Source: an uncultured Acidobacteriota bacterium (GTDB lineage: Bacteria > Acidobacteriota > Terriglobia > Bryobacterales > Bryobacteraceae). Taken from it: DNA of 64,000 nt. Where the stretch lies: positions 1-64,000 of the forward strand of contig CADEFM010000008.1 of NCBI GenBank assembly GCA_902826605.1, written 5' to 3'. The position numbers and the translations under genes were made by a program. Below the pieces are notes generated by a model. It saw only the letters and a program-made list of their open reading frames with translations. It was not told where the DNA came from and did no database searches. This document shows, piece after piece, positions 53,856-64,000 of the stretch. The first letter of the stretch is position 1; each line of letters opens with the position of its first letter.

Positions 53856-54839
53856 ATGCAACTGGGCATGGTTGGATTGGGACGGATGGGCGCGAACATG
53901 GTGCGCCGCCTCCTTCGCGGCGGGCATGAGTGCGTTGTCTTCGACTTGGATCCAAAAAATGTGCACCTCGTCGCAAGCGAAGGAGCGCACGGAGCAAAGT
54001 CGCTTCAGGACCTGGTGCAGCAGTTAGCCTCTCCGCGTGCGGTTTGGGTGATGGTCCCCGCCGGCGGGCCTACCGAAAAGACGGTGGCCGAGCTTGCGGA
54101 ATATTTGACGGCAGGCGATACGGTGATCGATGGCGGAAACTCGTTCTACAAGGATGACGTTCGGCGGTCCCAGCTTGTGTCGGCAAAGGGCATTCACTAC
54201 GTGGATGCCGGCACCAGCGGTGGTGTGTGGGGGCTGGAGCGTGGATATTGTTTGATGATTGGAGGTCCGGAAAAGGCATTCCAGCAACTGGAACCGATTT
54301 TTCGCACGCTTGCCCCCGGGCAAGGCAATATCCCCATAACGCCGGGACGGGATCAGAGCCGAGGCACTGCCCAGGACGGATATTTATATTGCGGCCCTAC
54401 GGGCGCTGGGCATTTCGTCAAAATGATTCACAACGGCATCGAATATGGCTTGATGCAAGCTTATGGGGAGGGCTTCGAAATTCTGCGTGAAGCGAATGGC
54501 GCTCAACTGCCCGCGGACTACCGGTATCAATTCGACGTCGCCGAAATCTCCGAACTATGGCGCCGCGGCAGCGTGGTTGGCTCCGGGCTGCTGGATTGGA
54601 CGGCGATGGCGCTCGCCGAAGATCCCACGCTCTCCGGTTATATTGGATTCGTCGAGGATTCTGGCGAAGGCCGCTGGGCGATTCAAGCGGCCATTGAAGA
54701 AGCCGTTTCCGCGGATGTCCTGGCGTCCTCTCTATTCCGTAGGTTCCGTTCGCGCAAGGAACATACCTTCGCGGAAAAAGTCTTGGCGGCGATGCGCAAG
54801 AAATTTGGTGGCCACATCGAACGGCCCGCGGGAGGATAA
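53856..54839 (+). CDS. gnd: 6-phosphogluconate dehydrogenase, decarboxylating (short form)
   Basis: A 327-residue short-chain-length 6PGDH of the GntZ/YqeC type. It makes ribulose 5-phosphate and CO2 from 6-phosphogluconate. The Rossmann motif is GLGRMGANM (7-15). The residues after the second strand read FDLDPK, an acidic end that suggests NAD+ over NADP+ (NADP forms have NRS/T). Substrate-site motifs are [20 protein letters not shown] and the catalytic Lys in [21 protein letters not shown] precedes the ATG. It is first in a gnd-zwf-pgl operon. Confidence 0.95.
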   Translation: MQLGMVGLGRMGANMVRRLLRGGHECVVFDLDPKNVHLVASEGAHGAKSLQDLVQQLASPRAVWVMVPAGGPTEKTVAELAEYLTAGDTVIDGGNSFYKDDVRRSQLVSAKGIHYVDAGTSGGVWGLERGYCLMIGGPEKAFQQLEPIFRTLAPGQGNIPITPGRDQSRGTAQDGYLYCGPTGAGHFVKMIHNGIEYGLMQAYGEGFEILREANGAQLPADYRYQFDVAEISELWRRGSVVGSGLLDWTAMALAEDPTLSGYIGFVEDSGEGRWAIQAAIEEAVSADVLASSLFRRFRSRKEHTFAEKVLAAMRKKFGGHIERPAGG

Positions 54840-54844
54840 CAAAC

Positions 54845-56380
54845 TTGTCCCAGATGCAACCTTTTTCCACCGGTACGGACGCCGGCGCGCCCCCCGCGGG
54901 ACCATGCGTGCTCGTCATCTTCGGGGCGACGGGCGATCTCACCAAACGCAAGCTGATTCCTGCGCTTTACAACCTGCTGAAAGGCGGGCTGCTGCCGAAG
55001 GAGTTCGCGGTAGTGGGACTCGGAGCCACGGAGATCGATACTCCTCACTTTCGCGACAGAATCGCAGCGGAAATGCAAAAGTTCGCGACCGTGCCGGTGG
55101 AGCCAGCGGAATGGGACTGGCTGGCGCAAAGAATTTACTATCTGGCCGGCGATTTCGATTCGCCCCCGCTCTATGATCGCTTACGTGAATTGCTGCCAAA
55201 AGTGGATTCCGAGTGCGGCACGCAGGGGAACTACTTGTTCTACCTGGCAACAAATCCCAGCCTCTTCTGCGCGGTGGTCCAACGACTTGGTGCGGCCGGA
55301 CTCGTAGACCAAAATAATGGTCAATGGCGCCGCGTGATCATCGAGAAGCCGTTCGGGCATGATCTGGAGTCCGCCCGCAAGCTCAATTTGGACATTCGTA
55401 AAGTTCTCGAAGAGAAACAGATCTATCGAATCGACCACTATCTGGGAAAAGAAACCGTCCAGAACTTAATGGTATTTCGATTCGGCAATGGCATCTTCGA
55501 GCCGATCTGGAACCGCCGGTACATCGACCACATTCAAATCACGGTTTCCGAGGTGGTGGGTGTGGAACAACGCGGCCGCTACTACGAAGAGGCCGGAGCC
55601 TTGCGCGACATGGTGGCCAATCATATTTTTCAATTGCTCGCGCTAGCCACCATGGAGCCGCCTATTTCTTTCGACGCCGATGCGGTCCGGGATGAGAAGG
55701 CCAAAGTCCTAAGAGCAATTCAACCGATGAGCTCGGAAGAAGTTCTGGCGAAGGCCGTTCGCGGGCAATACGGCCCAGGCGTATTGGATGGCCAGACTCT
55801 GCCAGGATACCGATCCGAATTTCAAGTTTCCCCAAACTCGCCGGTGGAAACCTTTGTGGCACTGAAGCTATCCATTGACAATTGGCGATGGGCGGAGGTT
55901 CCGTTCTACATCAGAGCGGGCAAGCGCATGCCCAAGCATTCGACGGAAATTGCCGTGCAGTTCAAACGGGCTCCCTTCCAACTGTTTCGGGGAACCCATG
56001 TCGGGCGGCTCGGCTCGAACCGGCTTATTATTCGAATCCAGCCGGACGAAGGTATCTCCCTTCAGTTTGGCGCGAAGATTCCAGGTTCGAGCGTCCGCAT
56101 TGGACCCGTCGCGATGGATTTCGATTATGCGGAATATTTTGGGAACAAGCCTAACACGGGCTATGAAACGATGTTGTACGACAGCATGCAGGGCGATCTC
56201 ACGTTATTCAATCGCTTCGATGGAGTGGAAATCAGCTGGTCGGTCTTGACTCCGATTTTGGATGTCTGGAGTGTACTGCCCGCCCGCAACTTCCCTAATT
56301 ATGCGGCTGGCTCGTGGGGCCCTCGGGAAGCGGAGGAACTGATGGCTCGCGATGGACGCAAATGGAGAGAGCAGGAATAG
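54845..56380 (+). CDS. zwf: Glucose-6-phosphate dehydrogenase
   Basis: A 511-residue enzyme of the oxidative pentose phosphate pathway. The coenzyme motif is [13 protein letters not shown] (about 29-41). The substrate-binding signature is RIDHYLGKE near 194-202, with the catalytic His of the same region. EKPFGHD is also present. The start is TTG 54845, placed nine bases after GGAGG, which ends gnd; ATG 54854 is too far from it. Its product is hydrolysed by the next gene. Confidence 0.97.
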   Translation: MSQMQPFSTGTDAGAPPAGPCVLVIFGATGDLTKRKLIPALYNLLKGGLLPKEFAVVGLGATEIDTPHFRDRIAAEMQKFATVPVEPAEWDWLAQRIYYLAGDFDSPPLYDRLRELLPKVDSECGTQGNYLFYLATNPSLFCAVVQRLGAAGLVDQNNGQWRRVIIEKPFGHDLESARKLNLDIRKVLEEKQIYRIDHYLGKETVQNLMVFRFGNGIFEPIWNRRYIDHIQITVSEVVGVEQRGRYYEEAGALRDMVANHIFQLLALATMEPPISFDADAVRDEKAKVLRAIQPMSSEEVLAKAVRGQYGPGVLDGQTLPGYRSEFQVSPNSPVETFVALKLSIDNWRWAEVPFYIRAGKRMPKHSTEIAVQFKRAPFQLFRGTHVGRLGSNRLIIRIQPDEGISLQFGAKIPGSSVRIGPVAMDFDYAEYFGNKPNTGYETMLYDSMQGDLTLFNRFDGVEISWSVLTPILDVWSVLPARNFPNYAAGSWGPREAEELMARDGRKWREQE

Positions 56381-56386
56381 AGAATT

Positions 56387-57127
56387 GTGTCACGGTTGAA
56401 GGTATTCCCGGACGCCGCGAGTCTCTATGCGGCCGCAGCGGAAGAGGTCCTAGCGCGTGCCCTCGATTCCATTCGTCAGCACGATCGTTTCACGTTCATG
56501 CTGGCAGGCGGCAGTACTCCGCAGGGCCTTTATTCGCTCCTCGCGCATGATTTTCACGAGCGCTTTCCGTGGGCAAAAACCCATTTCTTCTGGGGTGATG
56601 AGCGCCATGTGCGGCCCGATCATCCTGAAAGCAACTACAAGATGGCGTGGGATGCAATGCTTTCCCGCGTCGCTGTTCCACAGGAAAACATTCACCGGAT
56701 CGAAACGGAGGGCGGCGATCCGCAGCAGATTGCTCACAAATACAGCGCTCTCCTCCGTGATTTTTTTGGCGTACTGGAAGGCGAATTTCCCCGCCTAGAT
56801 CTTGTGCTCCTTGGCCTAGGCACAGACGGCCATACCGCGTCTCTCTTTCCGGCGACGTCAGCACTGCATGAGACTCGGCAACTGATGGTCGCCAATTGGG
56901 TGCAGAAGCTCAATAGCGTCCGGTTCACGATGACGGTGCCGCTGCTGAATCAGGCCGCTTACATCGTCTTCATGGTTCAGGGCCAGGAAAAGGCGCCCGT
57001 GCTACAAGCGGTCCTGGAAGGAGAGATCCATTCGGAGGGGCTTCCAGCCCAGCTGATTCGCCCGGTGCATGGTCATCTTTTGTGGTTAGCGGACGAGCAG
57101 GCCGCAAGTCTCTGTCAATTCCGGTAA
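56387..57127 (+). CDS. pgl: 6-phosphogluconolactonase
   Basis: A 246-residue DevB-type lactonase, which converts 6-phosphogluconolactone to 6-phosphogluconate. It shares the isomerase-like fold: FMLAGGSTPQGLYSLL near 34-49, FFWGDERHV near 73-81 and LLGLGTDGHTASLFP near 142-156. The start is GTG 56387, 6 bp after zwf. With gnd and zwf it completes the oxidative branch in one operon. Confidence 0.95.
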   Translation: MSRLKVFPDAASLYAAAAEEVLARALDSIRQHDRFTFMLAGGSTPQGLYSLLAHDFHERFPWAKTHFFWGDERHVRPDHPESNYKMAWDAMLSRVAVPQENIHRIETEGGDPQQIAHKYSALLRDFFGVLEGEFPRLDLVLLGLGTDGHTASLFPATSALHETRQLMVANWVQKLNSVRFTMTVPLLNQAAYIVFMVQGQEKAPVLQAVLEGEIHSEGLPAQLIRPVHGHLLWLADEQAASLCQFR

Positions 57128-57573
57128 CTCTGTCCCAGCACGATGGCAATGCAGACGGAAATTGTTGGCGAGTGGTCGCGTCGTCACAGCCAGTCATCGC
57201 CGGCATAGCGCGGCGGAATCTCGTGTTTCGCGATTTTCTTGTCGCTCGCAGCCGACGCTCCTGTAGGCTGCATTTTCCCGGCGAACTTGGCGCCCTGCGC
57301 ATCCGAATGATCGGCCAAGCCGGGCTGACGGCGTGAGACTGGGACCGGACTGCCATTGCTGGGTACGGTAGGACGGGACAATGTTGAACGGATCATGGAT
57401 GCTGGCCTGATCATACGGTTCAAACGACGGATTCAAAATGGGATGTTCGTACCAAATCCGTCAAAACTTTAGTAGCGGCCCAACTCAGGCATTTCTCTGG
57501 TTGAGTTCCGGGCTGCGGCGCGTTGAACTAAGGCGGCCACGCAATTGTGGATGCGAAGCGGTATAACATCAAT
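57128..57573. other. Intergenic region, no convincing gene
   Basis: I see no RNA gene, repeat or well-supported coding region. A minus-strand frame at 57184-57423 ends in a coding-looking stretch (KIAKHEIPPRYAGDDWL), but it lacks a ribosome binding site and its first half is not protein-like. It may be the remnant of a decayed gene. The promoter of the SMP-30-like gene must lie in this segment. Confidence 0.4.
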
Positions 57574-58614
57574 ATGCCCATCGCAACGAAGCGTCGTCTC
57601 TTCTCTGCTCTGTGTTTACTTGCGGCAGGTCTTGGCGTGCCGGGTCTTGCGCGAATTGCATTTGCGCAGCAGGCTACCCAGCCTAGGACCTTCCCACCAC
57701 CTCCACCCTTGCGAGAAGTTACAATCACCGCGATTCCCGGTGTAATTGACGCAGGGGCTAAATGGACGTCTGTCTATCAGAGCGACGAAAACGTGGATGG
57801 CGTTGTCGGCACGGCCGACGGCGGCGTGCTCTTCGCTCAGGAGCAATCCAGCCGGGTCAACAAGATCGGCAAGAACGACAAATTCTCGACATTCCTGACG
57901 AACGGCCACGGCACCGGCTCGGTTGCCATCGGCCCGAAGAACCTCATTTTCGCCGCGGAGCGGACTTGCACCGATCCCGGCGGCAAGCCTCAGGAATGTA
58001 AAGAGCCCACGGCGATCAGCACTCTTACGCCCACGCGAAAGGTACTGGCCAATAGCTTCATGGGAAAAGGACTCGGGCGCGTGAATGACCTCGTAGTCGG
58101 CAAGAAAGGCGACGTGTATTTCACCAGCGGTGGTGTTTATCATGTTAGCCCCGCTGGACAGGTAAGCAGCATCGGTGAAAATATCCGCGCCAATGGTATT
58201 ATGCTCAGCCGTGATGAAAAGACACTCTACATCACCAATGGCCCAATGATCGTGGCGTTCGATTTGCAACCGGATGGCACGGCCAAGAATCAGAGGGTAT
58301 TCGCCAAGCTTGAAGCCGGCGGGAATGGCGACGGGTTGGCCATTGATGGACAAGGCCGCCTCTATTGCACCAGCGCTCCGGGCGTTCAAGTGCTGACGCC
58401 GGACGGCAAGTATCTCGGTCTGATTCCCACGCCACGCAATAGTGCCAGTGCTGCATTCTCGGGCTCTGGCAAGAAGACGCTTTACGTGGTTGGTCTCGGC
58501 GCGGTAGGTAAGGACGGCAAGGAGATCGTTACGCCCTCGGACGTGCGTAACAACGCGATGAGTTTATACAAAATTCCGCTGCTCGCACAAGGCTTCAAGG
58601 GCCGGCCAAAATAG
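57574..58614 (+). CDS. Secreted SMP-30/gluconolactonase-like beta-propeller
   Basis: A 346-residue exported protein: signal peptide (LFSALCLLAAGLGVPGLARIAFAQ), then an SMP-30/gluconolaconase/LRE-like six-bladed propeller. Blade motifs include VDGVVGTADGGVLFAQEQ, GRVNDLVVGKKGDVYFTSGG, RANGIMLSRDEKTLYITNG and GDGLAIDGQGRLYC. These carry the metal-site Glu/Asn/Asp residues of the family. The family hydrolyses lactones, but the substrate here is unknown. The start may be GTG 57547 or ATG 57574; the latter gives a normal signal peptide. It is convergent with the LigM-like gene. Confidence 0.8.
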   Translation: MPIATKRRLFSALCLLAAGLGVPGLARIAFAQQATQPRTFPPPPPLREVTITAIPGVIDAGAKWTSVYQSDENVDGVVGTADGGVLFAQEQSSRVNKIGKNDKFSTFLTNGHGTGSVAIGPKNLIFAAERTCTDPGGKPQECKEPTAISTLTPTRKVLANSFMGKGLGRVNDLVVGKKGDVYFTSGGVYHVSPAGQVSSIGENIRANGIMLSRDEKTLYITNGPMIVAFDLQPDGTAKNQRVFAKLEAGGNGDGLAIDGQGRLYCTSAPGVQVLTPDGKYLGLIPTPRNSASAAFSGSGKKTLYVVGLGAVGKDGKEIVTPSDVRNNAMSLYKIPLLAQGFKGRPK

Positions 58615-58671
58615 TCCAAGGCGGCCGTAACGTCTCGCACAAGTTCGGTGACGATCCGAGGTTCATCAAGG

Positions 58672-60425
<1,754 letters not shown>

Positions 60426-62528
60426 TTGACCAAACCCATTAAGCACGTCGAGAAGGCCATTGCTGTCGCGGCTAACGCCGCTTGGTTTGTCTACGACAAG
60501 GTAAACTCGATTAACCCCAACCCGTCGTTCACCCCCAAGTGGTCCGACAAGCCGTTGCTGAAGAGCTGGGAGAAGCAGAAGCCGAAGCTGGGCTGGCCAC
60601 GCGAAACGGATTCGCTGTGTCCCAAGTGCATCCCAGAGATCCGCCAGCAGATTCTGGACGGCAAACTGCCCGTCGAGATTCTGAGCAACGAGAAGGTCGG
60701 TGAGATCAAGGCCAACATCATCGAAAAAGACGGCAAGATCGTGATGGTGAAGGAATGCACCATCCATGGGAAGTTCGAAGATTTGATGTCGATCGACCCA
60801 GTGTTCTCGCAGCACCTGGAAGACACCTTCCCCGGCCGCGACATCCGTGCGCACAACGACGAAGACCTGCACCACCATGGCTCCAGCACCGTGACGCACG
60901 GGCGTGGCAGCGTGCTGACCATCGATCTGACCAACCGCTGCAACATGATGTGCGATCCGTGCTTCATGGATGCCAACCAGGTCGGCTTCGTGCATGAACT
61001 GGAATGGGAAGACATCAAAACGCTGCTCGATAACGCGATGAAGATCAAACCGCGGCGCCAGATGTCCGTGCAATTCTCCGGCGGCGAGCCGACGTTGTCG
61101 CCGTACTTCTTGGACGCCATCCGCTACTGCCGCAAGCTGGGTTACCAGAGCGTGCAGGCGGCCACCAACGGGATTGAGTTCGCCAAACGCCCCGAGTTCG
61201 CGAAAGAAGCTGCGGAAGCGGGTCTGCGTTACGCTTACCTGCAATTCGACGGGGTGGGCAATGAAGCCAACTCGCACCGTGCCGTGGGTAACCTCTTCGA
61301 CGTTAAATTGCGCGCCATCGAGAATCTGTACAGCGCGGGTGTCGACATCGTGCCGGTCATCACGCTGATCAACGGCGTGAATAACGAGCAGGTGGGCGCT
61401 GTGGTGCAGTTCGCGCTCGATAATCCGAAGAAGATCCCATTCCTCAGCTTCCAGCCGGTGTCCTTCACAGGCCGCGATGAAGCCGTGACCGATGATCGCC
61501 GTAACGCGCAGCGCTACACCCTGTCGCACTTGGCCCACGATGTAAAATCGCAAACCGGCCTGGGCGAACCCGCCCGCGACTGGTTCCCGATCTCCTTCAT
61601 GAGCACTTTCTCCGACTTCGCCGATCTGGTGCACGGACCTAACGCCGAGTGGGGCCAGCTGAGCTGCGGCTGCCACCCGAATTGCGGCGTGGGCATGGCC
61701 GTGATGTGCGATAAGGAAACCAAGGAATATCGGCCGGTGACCGCGTTCCTCAATGCCGATCAACTGGCGCGGGACGTAGCGAGCATCAATGACGGCGCTC
61801 GCAGTAAACGCATGAGCGTGATCGGCGTGTCGCTCGCTCTGCTCCGCAATTACAATCCCTACGAAGCTCCTACGCACTTCCGGCTGAGCGATCTGATCCA
61901 GAAGTTCGATAAGTGCTTCGGCATGACCGGCAAAAAGTACGGAAAGGTGACGGGCGACCGCACCATCGCCGACATTGAGCAGCGCCGCGCGGACCGCTGG
62001 AACTTCCTGTTCATCGCGGGCATGTGGTTTCAGGACCTGTTTAACTACGACTTCCGCCGCACCGAGCAGTGCATTATTCCCTACGCTACGCAGGAAGGTG
62101 AGATTTCCTTCTGCGCGTATAACACCGGCGTGGGCTGGCGCAACATTATTGAAAAGATGCATATGACGGCGTCGCTCACCAAGTGGTACGAGGAGCACGG
62201 ACGGCATGAGATCATCGCGGGCGGCAAGAACGTGAACCTGCCGTCGAAGGACCACACGCTGGTGTTGCGCGCGGACGATGTGAACCGCGAACGCCAGCAC
62301 GACCTGGACGACCTGGGCATCGCGAAAACCGCGCGTGAAGAAAAGAAGCGCGACCGTGACGCGAAGCTCAAAGAGAGCATGGAGAAAGAGCGCATGATGA
62401 AACTCTACAAGGAACATGTGCTCGGCGAAAAGCCAGTGGAGGGCTTGGTTCCGTTGTCGTCCATCGCCCCGGCTGCTCCCAAGAAGACCGCCGAGAAGGA
62501 AGAGGCGGTGGGGTCCTTCGGCGACTAG
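60426..62528 (+). CDS. Radical SAM protein of the MJ0619/Tes (tetraether lipid synthase) superfamily
   Basis: A 700-residue radical SAM enzyme. The SAM cluster motif is TNRCNMMCDPCF (Cys172, 176, 179), followed by FSGGEPTL. The N-terminal part has a rubredoxin-like pair LCPKC (Cys65, 68) with Cys111 in KECTIHG. The C-terminal half has a Cys-rich patch SCGCHPNC (414, 416, 420; also 428) and a late pair Cys549/Cys563 in RTEQCIIPYATQEG ... SFCAYN. This arrangement fits MJ0619-type pterin methylase and archaeal Tes proteins, with several extra clusters. A charged tail of about 100 residues follows. The start is TTG 60426 behind GGAG. Confidence 0.8.
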   Translation: MTKPIKHVEKAIAVAANAAWFVYDKVNSINPNPSFTPKWSDKPLLKSWEKQKPKLGWPRETDSLCPKCIPEIRQQILDGKLPVEILSNEKVGEIKANIIEKDGKIVMVKECTIHGKFEDLMSIDPVFSQHLEDTFPGRDIRAHNDEDLHHHGSSTVTHGRGSVLTIDLTNRCNMMCDPCFMDANQVGFVHELEWEDIKTLLDNAMKIKPRRQMSVQFSGGEPTLSPYFLDAIRYCRKLGYQSVQAATNGIEFAKRPEFAKEAAEAGLRYAYLQFDGVGNEANSHRAVGNLFDVKLRAIENLYSAGVDIVPVITLINGVNNEQVGAVVQFALDNPKKIPFLSFQPVSFTGRDEAVTDDRRNAQRYTLSHLAHDVKSQTGLGEPARDWFPISFMSTFSDFADLVHGPNAEWGQLSCGCHPNCGVGMAVMCDKETKEYRPVTAFLNADQLARDVASINDGARSKRMSVIGVSLALLRNYNPYEAPTHFRLSDLIQKFDKCFGMTGKKYGKVTGDRTIADIEQRRADRWNFLFIAGMWFQDLFNYDFRRTEQCIIPYATQEGEISFCAYNTGVGWRNIIEKMHMTASLTKWYEEHGRHEIIAGGKNVNLPSKDHTLVLRADDVNRERQHDLDDLGIAKTAREEKKRDRDAKLKESMEKERMMKLYKEHVLGEKPVEGLVPLSSIAPAAPKKTAEKEEAVGSFGD

Positions 62529-62554
62529 CGTTTCGAAACACTCAGACTGCGTGG

Positions 62555-62596
62555 AAACAATATGGCCTCCCGGGCGACTGGGAGGCCGCGTTGTTT
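62555..62596 (+). terminator. Intrinsic terminator after the radical SAM gene
   Basis: A perfect 8-bp stem, GGCCTCCC (62564-62571) with GGGAGGCC (62580-62587), has an 8-nt loop. It is extended by AAACAA (62555-62560) pairing with TTGTTT (62591-62596), which also supplies a T-rich tail. It lies 27 bp after the stop codon. Confidence 0.75.
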
Positions 62597-62616
62597 CTAG
62601 GCAGGGTCGTCTTGCC

Positions 62617-63474
62617 TCAGTGGCTTCTACTTAATTTTTTCGCGTACACGACAATCGCCTCCGCCGCGGGCTTCGGATTCTCCACCGGAAGCGCATGTGA
62701 CGCATTCGGGATCACCACTACGGTGACACGGCTAGCGCCGAATTCCTCAATTAATTGATTGCGAGTGGAGTGGGGACGATATGGGTCATGCTCGGCCTGC
62801 AGATCGAGGAGGGGCGCCGTTCCGGCGTTCCAATACACCGCCTGGGGAGTCGTATCGCGTGCGACTTCTTGGGATCGCTGCACCACCGGATCGAAACCGG
62901 TCAGCCACGGACGCGGGTCGTGACCGGGTGCGAAGAAGACCAGTTGCAAGTGCTTGATGCGCTCAGCTTCCGGCTGCTTCGGATTGGTGGCGATGGCGAG
63001 CCATGCGCGCACGTGGGAATTGATGTTCTTCTGCGAGGCGGCCACTAGAGCAACCGCGCGTACATACTGGGGAAAATCGGTCGCGGTCATTTTGGCGACA
63101 AAATGCCCGTAAGCGTGCCCAGCTACGATCGCAGGCCCTGCATTCTCATGCCCGATCACCGCGGCGATATCCTTGGCGAAATCGTGCAGGGTCAGACCAT
63201 CCATGGGACCGGAACTGCGCCCGAAACCGCGCGGACGGGGCCGCAGAACGCGGAAACCGGCGTCCGCGATCTGGGCGGCCCAGGGATCGAGTTCCTCGGT
63301 ATCTCGTCCCAAGGAAGGCAGCAGGACGATGAGCCGCCCTTGGCCCTCGGCGATCGTTTCAATCACCACGTTGTCGTGCCGGACCAGCTCACGCGTGCGC
63401 CGCTGTGCATCCGCAGACACGACCAAAACTAGGAGTGCGAAAGTGAGCGCGAATCGTCTCCACATGGATGGCAT
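62617..63474 (-). CDS. Secreted alpha/beta-hydrolase-fold protein lacking the nucleophile
   Basis: A 285-residue protein with a signal peptide (LTFALLVLVVSADAQ). The fold is clear: LIVLLPSLGRDTEELDPWAA, VLRPRPRGFGRS and, at the nucleophile elbow, VAGHAYGHFV. The elbow consensus G-x-Ser-x-G reads G-H-Ala-Y-G (Ala at residue 121), so the usual Ser nucleophile is absent. The acid (QAEHDPYRP) and His (NASHALPVENP) positions look kept. It may be non-hydrolytic or use another mechanism. Start is ATG 63474 (or 63465). Confidence 0.8.
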   Translation of the reverse strand: MPSMWRRFALTFALLVLVVSADAQRRTRELVRHDNVVIETIAEGQGRLIVLLPSLGRDTEELDPWAAQIADAGFRVLRPRPRGFGRSSGPMDGLTLHDFAKDIAAVIGHENAGPAIVAGHAYGHFVAKMTATDFPQYVRAVALVAASQKNINSHVRAWLAIATNPKQPEAERIKHLQLVFFAPGHDPRPWLTGFDPVVQRSQEVARDTTPQAVYWNAGTAPLLDLQAEHDPYRPHSTRNQLIEEFGASRVTVVVIPNASHALPVENPKPAAEAIVVYAKKLSRSH

Positions 63475-63614
63475 TATCGCACCCGGCAGCCCCAGACATC
63501 GCGCCAAAATCACCTATACAGTGAAACCCCAGCATCGGCATGAAAAGATCCATTATTAGTGCCCCACTGCTCTGCATTGTGTTGTTTCATGACAGATCCT
63601 GCTCGCGCGCATCA

Positions 63615-63643
63615 TTCTTTCTTTCCTTTCTTTCCTTTCTTTC
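63615..63643 (+). repeat. 9-bp tandem repeat (CTTTCCTTT)
   Basis: Two perfect copies of CTTTCCTTT (63621-63638) plus a partial third (CTTTC), preceded by TTCTTT. It is a pyrimidine-rich microsatellite with no obvious gene around it. Confidence 0.8.
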
Positions 63644-63667
63644 GGCGCGCCGGAATGTTCACAGTGA

Positions 63668-63870
63668 AGCGCTGTACGTGACGGACGCTACACCCGCGTC
63701 GACAGAGATCGAATCAACTACGAAGCCGTGATAGAGGATCCCAAGTGCTCACCCAGCCGTGGATCTATCGCTCCACCATCATGCGCCGCGAAGGTACACG
63801 CCTCCAGGAATATCCCCGGGCAGGAAACAACCTGAATGCGCTACGAAAAACTCATCAAAGGATGGCGTAA
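63668..63870 (+). pseudogene. Frameshifted C-terminal gene remnant
   Basis: From 63677 one frame reads RDGRYTRVDRDRINYEAV, then IEDPK up to 63745. The next frame then reads VLTQPWIYRSTIMRREGTRL, then QEY, and ends in TAA at 63868-63870. A single lost base (AAG-GTG to AAGTG) restores one frame. The joined sequence resembles the C-terminus of exported proteins I recall from Acidobacteria. The N-terminal body is missing; a TGA lies in frame at 63665. The last 130 bp of the window hold nothing I recognise. Confidence 0.5.
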
Positions 63871-64000
63871 GATTCACGCGATAGTAACGGGCCTAAGTTG
63901 GCCAGTGGATGACCAAGCATATTCTGCACCTGATGCAGGTACTGCACTCCCTCTAATTTTCGAGATCGGCAGACCAAAGTCTAAGTCATTCAATTGGTGG

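Noticed and set aside
57184..57423. Minus-strand frame of 79 codons with a coding-like end
   Set aside because: No ribosome binding site, poor first half and no known family; left as a possible remnant in the intergenic entry.
63540..63731. A 63-codon plus-strand frame containing the FLSFLSFLS repeat
   Set aside because: The protein is mostly the translated microsatellite, and the more protein-like sequence downstream is in other frames.

Overview
The window looks like a chromosomal segment from an Acidobacteriota bacterium close to Bryobacterales/Candidatus Solibacter. The grounds are a moderately high GC content, several secreted proteins of types I associate with that group, an ECF sigma operon with LiaI/DUF4097 membrane proteins, and many GTG/TTG starts. 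This placement rests on memory of protein families, not on a search. I see no insertion sequence, prophage or CRISPR array. It reads as housekeeping genes interleaved with accessory blocks.

Layout. 1-45 is the 3' part of a tRNA-Gly(UCC). 65-6822 holds a free-standing POTRA protein, a Dps ferritin, secreted proteins (acidobacterial unknown, SGNH hydrolase, DUF3108), an orphan ABC-2 exporter permease and the catalytic subunit of a methylmalonyl-CoA mutase. 6912-9109 carries rpoD and nrdR on the minus strand. 9221-12627 is a tightly overlapping ECF sigma / anti-sigma / B-box membrane protein / LiaI-like / DUF4097 operon. 12643-15814 holds glycerate 2-kinase, shikimate kinase, a LON-domain protein and a HAD hydrolase. 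15819-28660 (minus strand) is a complex I operon in the order A-C-D-E-F-G-H-J-K-L-M-N, in which nuoB and nuoI are both absent. 28749-31506 holds thiS, an LLM-class flavin oxidoreductase with no ordinary start codon, a Tat-exported sugar isomerase-like protein and a lipoprotein.

31671-37094 encodes a PaoABC-like molybdenum hydroxylase: a Tat-exported 2x[2Fe-2S] subunit, a Moco subunit and a FAD/[4Fe-4S] subunit. A membrane cytochrome b follows directly and could pass electrons to the quinone pool. 37099-38996 holds a PilZ protein and a HEAT/LamG lipoprotein. 39269-53749 is a glycan assembly and export locus. It has three GT4 enzymes, a GT2-GT-C fusion, a two-domain methyltransferase with a repeat-rich centre, a Wzm/Wzt-type ABC exporter without a carbohydrate-binding tail, a NodB deacetylase and a GT2 enzyme with a long coiled-coil tail. 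53856-57127 is the oxidative pentose phosphate operon (gnd-zwf-pgl).

57574-62528 holds a secreted SMP-30-like protein, a LigM-like tetrahydrofolate-dependent O-demethylase and a large radical SAM protein of the MJ0619/Tes (tetraether lipid synthase) superfamily. The last is the most interesting single gene here, because Acidobacteria make membrane-spanning iso-diabolic acid and branched tetraether lipids. 62617-64000 holds an alpha/beta hydrolase whose nucleophile is alanine and a frameshifted gene remnant.
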